Of a stretch of 64,000 nt of DNA, positions 24,891-34,191 are shown in pieces (positions within the stretch are counted from its first letter, which is position 1; every line of letters begins with the position of its first letter). Source of the stretch: CAZMCH01 sp964564735 (GTDB lineage Bacteria; Poribacteria; DTPJ01); contig CAZMCH010000008.1 of the NCBI GenBank assembly GCA_964564735.1, positions 12,955-76,954 of the forward strand, written 5' to 3'. The notes beneath the pieces were generated by a model. It saw nothing but the letters and a program-made list of their open reading frames with translations, did no database searches and was not told the DNA's origin. The position numbers were made by a program, and so were the translations under genes.

Positions 24891-26477
24891 ATGAATACCA
24901 TAAAATATTTTGATGCGTGTTGTTATCTTGGTCGTTACGTTCATAAGCCCGATGGACAACCTGAAACTGCCGATGAAATAATATCCGCAATGGATCATTT
25001 CGGCATCCATGAGGCACTTGTCATTGATGTTCTATCAAGAGAAACTAATCCAATGGCAGGCAATCAACGAATAATAGAACGAACAAAAAATTATCCAAGA
25101 CTCCATCCCGCATGGGCTGGATTAATGCCGCATAGCAAGGAATTGCCTGCACCAAAAGAGCTTGTTGCGCAGATGGAGGAATTTGGCGTTGGCGCATTGT
25201 ATCTCTTTTATGGTCAATTTGATATAAGATTGACTGAATGGGGTATTGATAGCCTGCTTGAAGTTTTAGAAGAACATCAAGTTCCAGTTTTCCTTTGTCC
25301 ATTAAATTATCGTGCTAGAAGTATGGATGCGACTGATTGGGCAAACGTTGTTAGGATATGCAAGAAATTTCCTAATCTGCCCATTATTATAACAGAAGAT
25401 CGCACATACAAAAGTCAGCGCGCAGGATATTCCGCACTTGAGGCATGTCCTAATCTCAAATTTGATCTATCGTCATGGTGGCTTCATCATAGAATTGAGT
25501 TTATATGCAAGGAATGGGGCGCAGAACGTTTAGTTTGGGGTTCACAACTCCCAGAAAGGACGCCAGGAGTTCCTATAATGCAGTTAAACTACTCTGATAT
25601 TTCTGATGAGGAAATATCGCTTATAGCTGGCGGAAACATGAAAAAACTTCTTTCATGGAACAAAAATATCAAATTCGTCAGCGATCAAGTTAGCCTATCT
25701 GAACCGATAGATTCACTTCATAAAGCCGTTAGGGAAAGATTATCTTTGAGAGATGAAAAATTCCATGATTGTCATGGGCATATTGGTTGGTGTTCTCCTC
25801 ATCATGTCGTTCATGATACTGCCGATGACCTTGTAAAAGAGATGGATAAATTTGGAGTTCAAACCTGTTGTGTTTTTAGCCTTGAAGGCGTATTTAGTGA
25901 TGAAACCTACGGAAATGACGAGGTCGCAAAGGTTATCAAGCAGTATCCAGATAGGTTTATAGGATTTACTCTCTTGAATCTTAATCATGGTGAAAGAATT
26001 GTTCGTCAAGAGATGGAACGGGGTCTTGCAATGGGCATGAAAGGCATAAAGCTAATCAATGATTATCATGGCTATCCATCGGAAGGTTGGCTTATAGATA
26101 TTGCCTGTGAATTTGCCAGCAATCACAAGCAATTTATCTTGAATCACAACTGGGGGTCGCCTGCACAAATTGAAAGGCTCTGCAAGACATATCCTGATGC
26201 CTGCTATTTCACAGGGCATACAACGCTTGCTTATGTTGATGTTACCAAGAAGGTTGATAATCTGTTTATATGCACCTGTCCGTTGATTGGCTGGGAACAG
26301 ACGGAATTATTCGTTCAGCAATATGGGGCAGATCGTATCCTTTTCGGTTCGGATTTGACGGATCTTCCTATTGCATGGGGCATGGCTCAAATCATGTATG
26401 CAAAGATTTCTGAAGTTGATAAGAGAAAGATTCTCGGTGAAAATCTCAAAGAATTAATGAAAAGATATAGTTTATAA
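24891..26477 (+). CDS. Tandem amidohydrolase-2-like protein with degenerate first half
   Basis: A 528-residue protein with two amidohydrolase-related TIM-barrel domains in tandem, about residues 1-270 and 280-528. The second half has the metal-binding DCHGHIG near its start, FILNHNWGSP, FTGHTTLAY and LFGSDLTDLP, the pattern of amidohydrolase family 2 (the aminocarboxymuconate-semialdehyde decarboxylase type). The first half has the same layout (TRP-like strands, RLVWGSQLPERTP) but DACCYLG in place of the HxH motif, so it probably lacks metal. A catalytic half paired with a structural half is the simplest reading. No leader is present. Substrate unknown. Confidence 0.75.
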   Translation: MNTIKYFDACCYLGRYVHKPDGQPETADEIISAMDHFGIHEALVIDVLSRETNPMAGNQRIIERTKNYPRLHPAWAGLMPHSKELPAPKELVAQMEEFGVGALYLFYGQFDIRLTEWGIDSLLEVLEEHQVPVFLCPLNYRARSMDATDWANVVRICKKFPNLPIIITEDRTYKSQRAGYSALEACPNLKFDLSSWWLHHRIEFICKEWGAERLVWGSQLPERTPGVPIMQLNYSDISDEEISLIAGGNMKKLLSWNKNIKFVSDQVSLSEPIDSLHKAVRERLSLRDEKFHDCHGHIGWCSPHHVVHDTADDLVKEMDKFGVQTCCVFSLEGVFSDETYGNDEVAKVIKQYPDRFIGFTLLNLNHGERIVRQEMERGLAMGMKGIKLINDYHGYPSEGWLIDIACEFASNHKQFILNHNWGSPAQIERLCKTYPDACYFTGHTTLAYVDVTKKVDNLFICTCPLIGWEQTELFVQQYGADRILFGSDLTDLPIAWGMAQIMYAKISEVDKRKILGENLKELMKRYSL

Positions 26478-26536
26478 TTTTTGTGTAAATCCCTCTAAAT
26501 CTCCCTTTGGGGATCAGTTCTATTAGGAAAAAATTT

Positions 26537-27343
26537 ATGAATGATAGAATGCCAATATTACAAAGGTTATTCTCGCTAGAAGGTAAAACAGCACTCGTTA
26601 CAGGATCATCAAGCGGAATAGGACAAAGGCTTGCTATTGGTCTTGCAGAAGCAGGGGCGGTAGTAGCAGTTCATGGACGAAATCAGGATCGCATAAGTGA
26701 AACTTGCTCTATGATTGGGGATTTTGGTGGAAAATCCATTCCTTTATGTGCTGATTTAGTGAATATTGATTCTTGTCAGCGTTTAATTGCAAATGCACAC
26801 AAGGCTTTAGGAAGAATAGATATATTAATTAACTGCTCTGCAACAAATCGAAGGAAACCTATCAACGAAGTTACAGAAGACGACTTCGATACAATTGTGT
26901 CTGTCAATCTAAAAAGCGTTTATTTTTTAAGCCAAGCGGTTTATCCAATAATGCGTTCTCATGGCGGGGGAAAAATCGTCCATATCGGGTCTATCAATAT
27001 GTTTTATGGTTTAGATACTGTTTCTGTCTATGGCTTAACTAAGGGCGGGGTTGGTCAGTTAACAAAAGTTATGGCTATAGAATGGGCTGATGACAATATT
27101 CAGGTTAATAGCATAACACCGGGATTTATCATTACACCATTGACAAAGCCCTTACTAAATGATGAAAAGAAATATCAGTGGCTAAAAAATCGTATCCCTT
27201 TACGCAGACTTGGCAATCCTGATGAGCTTGTTGGAATGGCAATTCTTTTGTCTTCTAACGCATCATCATATATTACAGGTCAAAACTTCACTATTGATGG
27301 TGGATTTCTTGCTGGCGGTTCATGGAATCGTGATGAAGGCTGA
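26537..27343 (+). CDS. Short-chain dehydrogenase/reductase
   Basis: A 268-residue classical SDR from ATG 26537 (preceded by AGGA; an upstream TTG lies in a repeat-like stretch). Cofactor motif TGSSSGIG at residues 22-29, NCSATN, catalytic Ser in HIGSINM and YGLTKG with the Y-x-x-x-K pair, then VNSITPGFI and ITGQNFTIDGG at the end. It is typical of 3-ketoacyl, gluconate 5-dehydrogenase-like or sugar-alcohol SDRs; the substrate is not inferable. It sits between an amidohydrolase gene and a secreted LamG gene. Confidence 0.88.
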   Translation: MNDRMPILQRLFSLEGKTALVTGSSSGIGQRLAIGLAEAGAVVAVHGRNQDRISETCSMIGDFGGKSIPLCADLVNIDSCQRLIANAHKALGRIDILINCSATNRRKPINEVTEDDFDTIVSVNLKSVYFLSQAVYPIMRSHGGGKIVHIGSINMFYGLDTVSVYGLTKGGVGQLTKVMAIEWADDNIQVNSITPGFIITPLTKPLLNDEKKYQWLKNRIPLRRLGNPDELVGMAILLSSNASSYITGQNFTIDGGFLAGGSWNRDEG

Positions 27344-27364
27344 TTTACAAAAAAGGGGGTCAAA

Positions 27365-28138
27365 ATGTTCAAAAAAATCTTAACTGTAGTTTTCATGTTT
27401 ACCTTAACTGCTTTTATGTATGCTAATTTGGCAGAATCTCAGATTGTTACTGATGGGTTGGTTAGTTACTGGACATTTGATAAGGCTGACATAGACGGTA
27501 AAACTGTCAAAGATGTTATCGGGAAAAATAACGGAAATATCGTCAACCAAGTTGAAGTAGTGAACGGTAAAGTCAAACAAGCCTTATTATTTGCAGGTGG
27601 TTATGTAGAAGTTCCTGATGATCCTTCCATAAAGCCTGAACAATTCTCGTTTCAATTTTGGGTTAACAGCAATAAGGATTTTGGCGCAACATCTCGATTT
27701 GAATTAGTTGACAATACAGGTCAAGTAGTCATAAGAAATGATGAGAGAGGTGACTTTGGTTCAAATCTAGCATTTCATTGGAGCGATGGGGGAGCATGGT
27801 ATGCCATTAATCCTGCTAAGGTGCTTTCTGCAAAGGAATGGTATAACGTGGCGGTTACACATGATACTTCAGAGGCTAAAATCTATCTAAATGGAAATCT
27901 TGAGAAATCCCTAAAGGCAAAATTTGCTTGGTCAGGAGGAGAGGTTGGCATTTCTATTGGAGCGCATAAATGGGCTTCTGCAAACTTCTTTGATGGTATG
28001 ATCGATGAGTTATTATTTTACAAGAAAGCTTTAACCAAAGCAGAAGTAGAGAAAAATTTTAAGGCGTCAGGGCTTGCTGTTGCGCCTACAGATGACAAAT
28101 TACCTGTATGTTGGGCAAATATTAAGTCCTTAAAATGA
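27365..28138 (+). CDS. Secreted LamG-domain protein with TWxxIK C-terminal tail
   Basis: A 257-residue protein, ATG after AAGGGGG. The signal peptide ends around YANLAES. Residues about 30-235 form a concanavalin/LamG-like jelly-roll domain: GLVSYWTFD, QALLFAGGYVEVP, FSFQFWVN, WYNVAVTHD, IYLNGN and GMIDELLFYKKALTKAEV. The last 13 residues, KLPVCWANIKSLK, follow a short AVAPTDD linker and match the shared tail. LamG domains bind carbohydrate or protein; here a surface glycan-binding role is likely. It is 21 bases downstream of the SDR gene. Confidence 0.8.
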   Translation: MFKKILTVVFMFTLTAFMYANLAESQIVTDGLVSYWTFDKADIDGKTVKDVIGKNNGNIVNQVEVVNGKVKQALLFAGGYVEVPDDPSIKPEQFSFQFWVNSNKDFGATSRFELVDNTGQVVIRNDERGDFGSNLAFHWSDGGAWYAINPAKVLSAKEWYNVAVTHDTSEAKIYLNGNLEKSLKAKFAWSGGEVGISIGAHKWASANFFDGMIDELLFYKKALTKAEVEKNFKASGLAVAPTDDKLPVCWANIKSLK

Positions 28139-28140
28139 TA

Positions 28141-28222
28141 TATAATACCATTTCCCCAAATTAATTGCGCATTTATGGCATAATATATGAGTTTCTCGTC
28201 AAAAATGCAATTAATGGTCATA
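28141..28222. repeat. Small palindromic element, copy 1
   Basis: It begins TATAATACCATTTCCCCAAA. An inner AATTAATTGCGCATT and AATGCAATTAAT form an inverted pair around a loop. The same end sequence, in slightly varied form, bounds the element at 30966-31075. Confidence 0.45.
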
Positions 28223-28250
28223 TAAACAATAGCTTTATATTCTTAACTTT

Positions 28251-28338
28251 TCGCTTCACATATTGCGAACTAAGTTAGCGTCCATTTGCTTAATTCGTTT
28301 TAGCTGCGCTTTGTTCCCAAAAAGCCAATTCGGTTAAG
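28251..28338. repeat. Half-copy of the 7274/24724 repeat element
   Basis: Aligns base for base with about 7373-7455: CGCTTCACATATTGCG, AGCGTCCATTTGC and CAATTCGGTT against the corresponding bases, most differences being C/T or A/G transitions. Both copies end just before the stop codon of a minus-strand gene (purD at 7466, and the gene at 28341). Confidence 0.55.
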
Positions 28339-28340
28339 TA

Positions 28341-29087
28341 TTAGCTTCTATTTTTGCCTATTGCGCCTCTTAATGTTAGAAATGCAATTAGCTTTGCTCT
28401 TGTGCTATCATCTAATAGTGCGTCTGCATCAACAAACAATCCGTTATATTTATTTGCCAGATACTTCGCCAATACTGTTTTTTGACAAAACGATTGTGCA
28501 AAGAATACAATTGGTATTCCCTCGTCAATAAACATTTCTATTTCCATATTATCAGGGGCTTTATTTTCCATGCACCTAGCCCAGCCGTATATATGTGTTG
28601 TATTTGGAAAAAGGTCAAGTATTGAAAAGTCTCTTGGAGGAACACCCCAAAATCCTGCTGTTGGTTTACATGAATTAACTTCCCTGTCAACATTTCTTTT
28701 TATAATGGTGTCGACAATCCTATTCATCTTTTCTTTTAATGGTAAATCAGAGATTGATATTGGATTACCTTGTGGCTTCGCATTATGATTGCGAGTAGTT
28801 ATAATCTGAGTATTAGGCAATAAATAATGCAAAGTTTCTGCTATAAATCTCATACCATCGCATTTGCCTTCCCCAACATCAGCTATTATAACATCAAGTT
28901 TCAATGTCATTGCATTGACAAATACAGTTTTAAGCGTAGCACAGTATATTTTCGGTGCAAATTTTTCTATAATATCAAAGTAATCTACACCATCTATTGG
29001 CATGTCAAGGTCAATTATATCAGAATTATCTATATATCGTTCCAATATATCCTGACTTGGCACACCAGCTATACCAACCTTAAGCAT
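28341..29087 (-). CDS. Conserved-looking protein of unknown function
   Basis: A 248-residue cytoplasmic protein with no leader or membrane segment. The first part resembles a Rossmann-like fold: VGIAGVPSQD, then strands DVIIADVGEG. The second half is distinctive: PTAGFWGVPPRDF, HIYGWARCMEN, and FFAQSFCQKTVLAKYLA. Cysteines at 49, 76, 140, 172 and 201 could bind a metal or iron-sulfur centre. The pattern looks deliberate and conserved but I cannot name the family. It ends facing the plus-strand LamG gene across two repeat pieces. Confidence 0.6.
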   Translation of the reverse strand: MLKVGIAGVPSQDILERYIDNSDIIDLDMPIDGVDYFDIIEKFAPKIYCATLKTVFVNAMTLKLDVIIADVGEGKCDGMRFIAETLHYLLPNTQIITTRNHNAKPQGNPISISDLPLKEKMNRIVDTIIKRNVDREVNSCKPTAGFWGVPPRDFSILDLFPNTTHIYGWARCMENKAPDNMEIEMFIDEGIPIVFFAQSFCQKTVLAKYLANKYNGLFVDADALLDDSTRAKLIAFLTLRGAIGKNRS

Positions 29088-29185
29088 ATTAAAAATCTCC
29101 TATATGTTGTGTTAAATTCCAATTAATATTAACATGCAAAATTTAATTAAGTCAATCCTTTTTAGATTTCCTTCGAAATTCTTAC

Positions 29186-29214
29186 TTGACGCTTGATGTA
29201 TGTTTTGTTATCTT
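29186..29214 (+). promoter_or_regulatory. Predicted sigma-70-type promoter
   Basis: TTGACG and TATCTT separated by exactly 17 bases, about 75 bases before the DUF4838-like gene. Confidence 0.55.
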
Positions 29215-29287
29215 ATGTTGAAATCATTTAAAGGCATTATTGGATGAATCTGTAATTGGGTAATTAGAACCTAAAGAGGTGCTTATT

Positions 29288-30961
29288 ATGATAATCGTAG
29301 AGAACTGCAAGAGTTGTTATAAGATAATTATTGGTGAAAACGCATCACCATCAGAAAAACATAGTGCAAATGAGCTACAAATGTTTTTAAGGGAAATTTC
29401 AGGAGTAGAAATCCCCATTGTTTCTGACAAAACACCACCAAGTGATTATGAAATCATAATCGGGGAAAACGATCATCTTAGTAAACTTGGGATAGACATA
29501 GATTTTGATAAACTAAACGAGGGCTTCGCCATACGCACATTTGGTAATAAACTGATAATTGCTGGTGGAAAACTTAGAGGCACAATGTATGGAGTCTATA
29601 CATTCCTTGAAGACTATCTTAATTGCAGATGGTTTACCTCAAATGTTAGCAGAATCCCAAAGAAAGATCGCATTGAGTTAAGACAGATCAATAAAACAGA
29701 GATCCCAGAATTAGAGTATAGAGAGCCTTTTTATACAGACGCATTTGACGGTGATTGGTGTGCAAGAAATAAAATGAATAGTACAACTGCACGATTGACA
29801 AAAGATCAAGGTGGTAAAATAACTTATTCACACTTTGTCCACACTTTTGATGCGATACTTTCACCAAAAGATCATTTTGCAGAACATCCAGAATATTTCT
29901 CAGAGATTGATGGAAAGCGTATATCTGAACACACTCAATTATGTTTAACAAATCCTTATGTTCTAAAAACTGCAATAGAAAAAGTAAGACAATGGATAAA
30001 AGAATCTCCCGAAGCCAACATTTTCTCTGTCTCACAAAATGACTGGTATAACCCTTGTCAATGCTCAAAATGTAAAGCAATTGATGATGCAGAAGGTAGC
30101 CACAGCGGAACTATGCTATGGTTTGTGAATCAGGTTGCAGAAGCGATAGAAAAAGATTATAAGGCTATTGATACTCTTGCATATCAATATACCAGAAAGC
30201 CTCCAAAGACAATAAAACCAAGAAAAAACGTAATAGTAAGGCTTTGTAGTATAGAGTGTTGTTTCTCTCATCTGCTTGATGAATGTGAGGTCAATGCCTC
30301 TTTCAAAGCAGATATTGAAGGTTGGTCAGAAATCTCTGATAGGCTTTATATTTGGGATTATGTTACTGATTTCAGCCATTATTTATTGCCATTTCCGAAT
30401 CTTTATGTCTTAAAACCAAATATTCAATTTTTCATCAATCATGGCGTAAAGGGTATATTTGAGGAAGGTAATTATTCTGGTGGAGGTAAAGGCGAATTTG
30501 CAGAATTGAGGGCTTATGTCCTTGCCAAACTGCTTTGGAATCCCAATTATGATACAGATACAGCCATTGACGAATTTCTCGAAGGTTATTATGGCAAATC
30601 TGCTTCACCTATAAGGGAATATATCAATATTTTACATGGTAATGTCATGTGTGATAAAAGCCTTCACATGAATATCTGGGCAAATCCCAAAATAGGCTAC
30701 CTTAGTGAAGATAATATAAGTCTCGCAGAGGAACTTTTTGATAAAGCGGAAAAAATGGCAGATAATGATGATATACTTGCAAGGGTTCTAGTAGCTAGAC
30801 TACCAATACAATATGTAAGAATATCAAATTTATCTGAAAACGATCCGAAACGCTTAGATATAATAAACAAGTTTATTGATGTGGTAGATAAAGAGGGTAT
30901 AACCAATATCAGTGAAGGTATGAGCATGGACGCCTATAAGAAATTAATAAACAAAAAATAG
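29288..30961 (+). CDS. DUF4838-domain putative glycoside hydrolase
   Basis: A 557-residue protein from ATG 29288, eight bases after AGAGG. Residues about 1-115 form an alpha/beta domain typical of the N-terminus of GH20/GH67-type enzymes (IIIGENASPSEKHSANEL, GVYTFLEDYLNCRWFTS). The rest matches DUF4838: NDWYNPCQCSKC, LAYQYTRKPP, the strand IWDYVTDFSHYLLPFPNL, and GIFEEGNYSGGGKGEFAELR, ending LAKLLWNPNYDTD. DUF4838 proteins are associated with polysaccharide degradation, but the reaction is not established. No clear signal peptide. The Cys pairs at 258-263 may bind zinc. Confidence 0.75.
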   Translation: MIIVENCKSCYKIIIGENASPSEKHSANELQMFLREISGVEIPIVSDKTPPSDYEIIIGENDHLSKLGIDIDFDKLNEGFAIRTFGNKLIIAGGKLRGTMYGVYTFLEDYLNCRWFTSNVSRIPKKDRIELRQINKTEIPELEYREPFYTDAFDGDWCARNKMNSTTARLTKDQGGKITYSHFVHTFDAILSPKDHFAEHPEYFSEIDGKRISEHTQLCLTNPYVLKTAIEKVRQWIKESPEANIFSVSQNDWYNPCQCSKCKAIDDAEGSHSGTMLWFVNQVAEAIEKDYKAIDTLAYQYTRKPPKTIKPRKNVIVRLCSIECCFSHLLDECEVNASFKADIEGWSEISDRLYIWDYVTDFSHYLLPFPNLYVLKPNIQFFINHGVKGIFEEGNYSGGGKGEFAELRAYVLAKLLWNPNYDTDTAIDEFLEGYYGKSASPIREYINILHGNVMCDKSLHMNIWANPKIGYLSEDNISLAEELFDKAEKMADNDDILARVLVARLPIQYVRISNLSENDPKRLDIINKFIDVVDKEGITNISEGMSMDAYKKLINKK

Positions 30962-30965
30962 TTCT

Positions 30966-31075
30966 TATACCAATTTCCATATTTTATAGTGCATTAATAG
31001 CCCTGAAAATTTGTGCCACTGGCAACTTGTTGCCAGTGCTAATGCACAATAATTTTTGGAAAATGATATTATATA
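30966..31075. repeat. Small palindromic element, copy 2, with strong hairpin core
   Basis: Core CACTGGCAAC (31017-31026) pairs perfectly with GTTGCCAGTG (31029-31038) around TT. Outside it GTGCATTA (30989-30996) pairs with TAATGCAC (31040-31047). The outermost ends read TTATACCAATTTCC and, reversed, TATAATATCATTTTCC, matching the end at 28141. It occupies the gap between the DUF4838 gene and the next oxidoreductase. Confidence 0.6.
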
Positions 31076-31113
31076 GTTTTCTAATCTAATTACATCAAAA
31101 AGGGGATTATAAA

Positions 31114-32169
31114 ATGGCAAAAACTTACAAAGTCTGTTTAATTGGTTGCGGCAGAATGGGAACAACGATTGATGACGAAGTAAAAGATCATCCAAATAGT
31201 GATCTTTGGCTTCCATATTCACATGCTGCAGGATATAAAGCAGTTGATAGAACTGAGCTTGTTGCTGTATCCGATGCGTTTATGGAGAAAGTCGAAAGCA
31301 CCCAAAAACGCTATAATGTTCCTAACGGATATACCGATTATAAAGAGATGATCGAGAAAGAAAAGCCCGATATAGTTAGCATAGCTACACGCCCGGGACC
31401 ACATGCAGAGATGACCGTTTTTGCAGCAGAACATGGCGTTAAGGGCATATATTGTGAAAAACCCTTATGTTGTTCTATGGAAGAAGCAGATGCTATGCTT
31501 TCTGCATGTGAAAAACATAATGTCAAATTTAATTATGGAACACAAAGGCGTTATGCAAAATTATATCACAACTTGCGAGAACTCATCCAAAATAAAGAGA
31601 TAGGTGATATTCAATGTGTAATTGCTGAATGTGGTTCAGGGTCTGCACAATGGACACATACACACACATCAGATATGGTAATGTTTCTTGCTGGTGACCC
31701 CGAAATAGAGTGTGTTCAGGGAACAGTTAATATAAATGAAGATGAATGGGATGGCGATAATCTCTATACAGACCCGGGAATTACCTGTGGATATGTGAAG
31801 TTTAAGAATGGCGTTCATGGATATATAGTTGCTGGCGGGGCTTATGAATTCGAGGTAATCGGCTCAAGAGGCAGGACACGCACTTTAAATAATGGTATCG
31901 GTGCGCAACTATGGAAAGCACAAGGACAATGGAACATAATTGAGCAAGTTCCGTTTCCAGAGCAAGAGATCGTAAGTGGGACAGTCAAATGTATAGAAGA
32001 TATTGTTGATGCCATTGATAATGATAGAGAGACACTTGGTAATATTCGCCTTGCATGTAGAAGCCAAGAGATGATCTTGGGTTTCATTGAATCTCAAAGA
32101 CAAGGTGGGGCAAGAGTTAAGTTGCCATTAGAAAATCGTAAACTTTATGTAGGCAGAAAAGACTGGTAA
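31114..32169 (+). CDS. Gfo/Idh/MocA family oxidoreductase
   Basis: A 351-residue NAD(P)-dependent oxidoreductase with N-terminal VCLIGCGRMGTTID (GxGxxG), VSIATRPGPHAEMT, and the active-site motif CEKPLCCSMEEAD. The HTHTSDMVMFLAG segment gives the catalytic-region His. Full length and cytoplasmic; the substrate cannot be told, though most relatives act on sugars. It is only distantly similar to the one at 2792. It ends two codon-lengths from a convergent regulator gene (4 bases apart). Confidence 0.85.
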   Translation: MAKTYKVCLIGCGRMGTTIDDEVKDHPNSDLWLPYSHAAGYKAVDRTELVAVSDAFMEKVESTQKRYNVPNGYTDYKEMIEKEKPDIVSIATRPGPHAEMTVFAAEHGVKGIYCEKPLCCSMEEADAMLSACEKHNVKFNYGTQRRYAKLYHNLRELIQNKEIGDIQCVIAECGSGSAQWTHTHTSDMVMFLAGDPEIECVQGTVNINEDEWDGDNLYTDPGITCGYVKFKNGVHGYIVAGGAYEFEVIGSRGRTRTLNNGIGAQLWKAQGQWNIIEQVPFPEQEIVSGTVKCIEDIVDAIDNDRETLGNIRLACRSQEMILGFIESQRQGGARVKLPLENRKLYVGRKDW

Positions 32170-32172
32170 TTA

Positions 32173-32949
32173 TCATTCTTTATCTTTTTGAGCATTTAAA
32201 ACTTCCTTAGGGGCTTCATATATCTCAGGATAGAGTTTTTCTGCACAGTGAGGACAGATGCTATAGGTGAACTTTGTTCCAGTATGTTTCTGTATGTAGG
32301 CATCAATCTGATTCCAATTGTTATCATCATCACGTATGCTTTTACATTGTGCGCATATAGGAAGGAAGCCTTTAAGCATATTGGCTAATGCGTCTTTTAA
32401 TTCTTCTTTGAGCAATTGTTCATTTAATTGGAGTTGTAAATTTTTTTCTGCCAGCTCTTTTTCAACATTCCATTTTTCAACAAGAGATATTGTAATTTGT
32501 TGAACTTCTTCACGAGCAAAAGGTTTTCTAATATATAATAGCTTGTGAAGAAGATCAATATTTCGGATTATTTCTGACAAAGGTTTATTGTTATAGGCGG
32601 TCATTATAACAACTTCAACATCCTTATCAATTTCTCTTATTTTTTGGGTTGTTTTGATGCCATCCCAGCCAGGGGGCATTCTGACATCCATGTATATAAC
32701 AGCAATAGGCTTCTCATTTTCAAGCGATTTTTGAACAATATCGAAAGCTTCTTGACCGCTTCGAGCATGGATAAGCTCAAAATTGGGAAGAAAACCTGTA
32801 TCTTCTGCCGCAGAACCGAAAGCCAATGCCAAACTATCAGTCAAAGAGATTTTTGAAGATGGTTTGAGCATTTCCTCAAAATCCTCGTGTATCTCTTCCT
32901 GATCGTCAACTATTAATATTCTATTATTTCCATTTTTATTGTCATCCAT
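32173..32949 (-). CDS. Response regulator with C-terminal zinc-ribbon-like domain
   Basis: A 258-residue protein. Residues about 10-145 are a receiver domain: acidic pair in ILIVDDQEE, phosphorylation-site region VIYMDVRMPPGWDG (Asp after YM), IMTAY, and RKPFAREE. A coiled coil follows (LAEKNLQLQLNEQLLKEEL). The end (FLPICAQCKSIRDDDNNWN, then ICPHCAEKLYPE) is a small Cys4 module often attached to histidine kinases. No DNA-binding or output enzyme domain is present. No histidine kinase is adjacent; the partner is unknown. Confidence 0.8.
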   Translation of the reverse strand: MDDNKNGNNRILIVDDQEEIHEDFEEMLKPSSKISLTDSLALAFGSAAEDTGFLPNFELIHARSGQEAFDIVQKSLENEKPIAVIYMDVRMPPGWDGIKTTQKIREIDKDVEVVIMTAYNNKPLSEIIRNIDLLHKLLYIRKPFAREEVQQITISLVEKWNVEKELAEKNLQLQLNEQLLKEELKDALANMLKGFLPICAQCKSIRDDDNNWNQIDAYIQKHTGTKFTYSICPHCAEKLYPEIYEAPKEVLNAQKDKE

Positions 32950-33025
32950 ATTTATTTACCTTGTTTTTTCCATTTAAAATCATTCGTCTATTAAGATCAT
33001 CGGTGTAAAAATATGGAAACTTTAG

Positions 33026-34048
33026 TTAATTCCATTCAAAAACAGCCTTTCCTGTTTGACCTTCATCAAATATTTTATATGCTAACGGGGCATCGTCAAT
33101 GGAGAATCTATGAGTAACAGCTTTTTCAAAAGAGACTTTTTGGCTATTAACAAAACCAACCATTTCCCATGTCAACCATAGAGGCAAAACAAAAGACCCC
33201 ATTAATGTCAATTGCGATCCTATTATTTGAGAGGGATTTATGACATTCTCATTACTTCCGACTCCTACAAAGACAGCTTTTCCGCCACGACTCAAAGAAT
33301 GTATAATATCAGTCCTTCCTTTAGTGCTTCCTGAAGCCTCAAATGCCAACATAGCACCTTTGCCATTTGTAAAATTACGTATTGCATCAACAGGATTATC
33401 GTTTTTTGCGTTTACTATTTCATCTGCCCCTATTGATTTTGCAAGATCAAGTCTTAGGTCTAATATATCTATTCCGATTACTTTCCCACCCATCGCTTTT
33501 GCAATAGCAACACCACTGAGACCAACGGGACCAAGTCCAAATACTGCAACGGTATTACCAGCTTTGACATCAAGCTTTTTCATAGAAGAAAAAGCAGTTC
33601 CACCGGGACAAGCAATAAATGCACCGTCAATAAAGCTGACTGAATCGGGTATGGGAACACAATTTCTTTCATCTGCAATAACATAATCCGCATGTGAGCC
33701 ATCGACAGGACCGCCATACCCCCTTGCTTCTCTGCACCACATAAGGTTTCCCGAGGCACATTGATCACAATGCCCACAACCTAGATAATGATATACGGTT
33801 ACCCGATCACCTTCTTTTACTTTTTTAACGCCATGACCGATCATATCAATTATACCACATGGCTCATGTCCGGGAACCCTATCACCACGACTTTTTGCCT
33901 GCTCTTTATTCATGCGATAAAGATGAAGGTCACTGCCACAAATACCTGTAGCCATCATCTTGACCCTAACTTCCCCCGCTTTTGGCTCAGGGTCAGGCAA
34001 ATCCTTAACACAACATTCTCTATCTCCTAATAAAACAACACCGCGCAT
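33026..34048 (-). CDS. Zinc-dependent alcohol/polyol dehydrogenase (MDR family)
   Basis: A 340-residue medium-chain dehydrogenase from ATG 34048, five bases after GGAGG. Catalytic zinc ligands Cys37 in GICGSD and His61-Glu62 in PGHEP; structural zinc cysteines 91, 94, 97 and 105 (CGHCDQC ... C). The coenzyme domain has AVFGLGPVGLSG. It resembles threonine, sorbitol or galactitol dehydrogenases. NAD(P)-dependent and cytoplasmic. It lies downstream of the SSS symporter gene, so it may act on the imported compound. Confidence 0.88.
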   Translation of the reverse strand: MRGVVLLGDRECCVKDLPDPEPKAGEVRVKMMATGICGSDLHLYRMNKEQAKSRGDRVPGHEPCGIIDMIGHGVKKVKEGDRVTVYHYLGCGHCDQCASGNLMWCREARGYGGPVDGSHADYVIADERNCVPIPDSVSFIDGAFIACPGGTAFSSMKKLDVKAGNTVAVFGLGPVGLSGVAIAKAMGGKVIGIDILDLRLDLAKSIGADEIVNAKNDNPVDAIRNFTNGKGAMLAFEASGSTKGRTDIIHSLSRGGKAVFVGVGSNENVINPSQIIGSQLTLMGSFVLPLWLTWEMVGFVNSQKVSFEKAVTHRFSIDDAPLAYKIFDEGQTGKAVFEWN

Positions 34049-34094
34049 ATATTCCTCCATTCCCTTTGATTATTAAATAAATAAATTTGTTCCA

Positions 34095-34170
34095 ATAAAA
34101 AAGGCGAAATAATTACTTATATTCAAGATAATACAAAAGAATATCTTAATATACAAGCAAATATTTCGCC
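34095..34170 (-). terminator. Terminator of the symporter gene
   Basis: On the minus strand GGCGAAATA (34170-34162) pairs with TATTTCGCC (34111-34103) and is followed by a T-run (34102-34097). The loop of about 50 bases contains its own AAGATA/TATCTT stem. It lies just after the symporter stop and so separates it from the dehydrogenase. Confidence 0.6.
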
Positions 34171-34191
34171 CTTAAAATCTATATATTTTCA

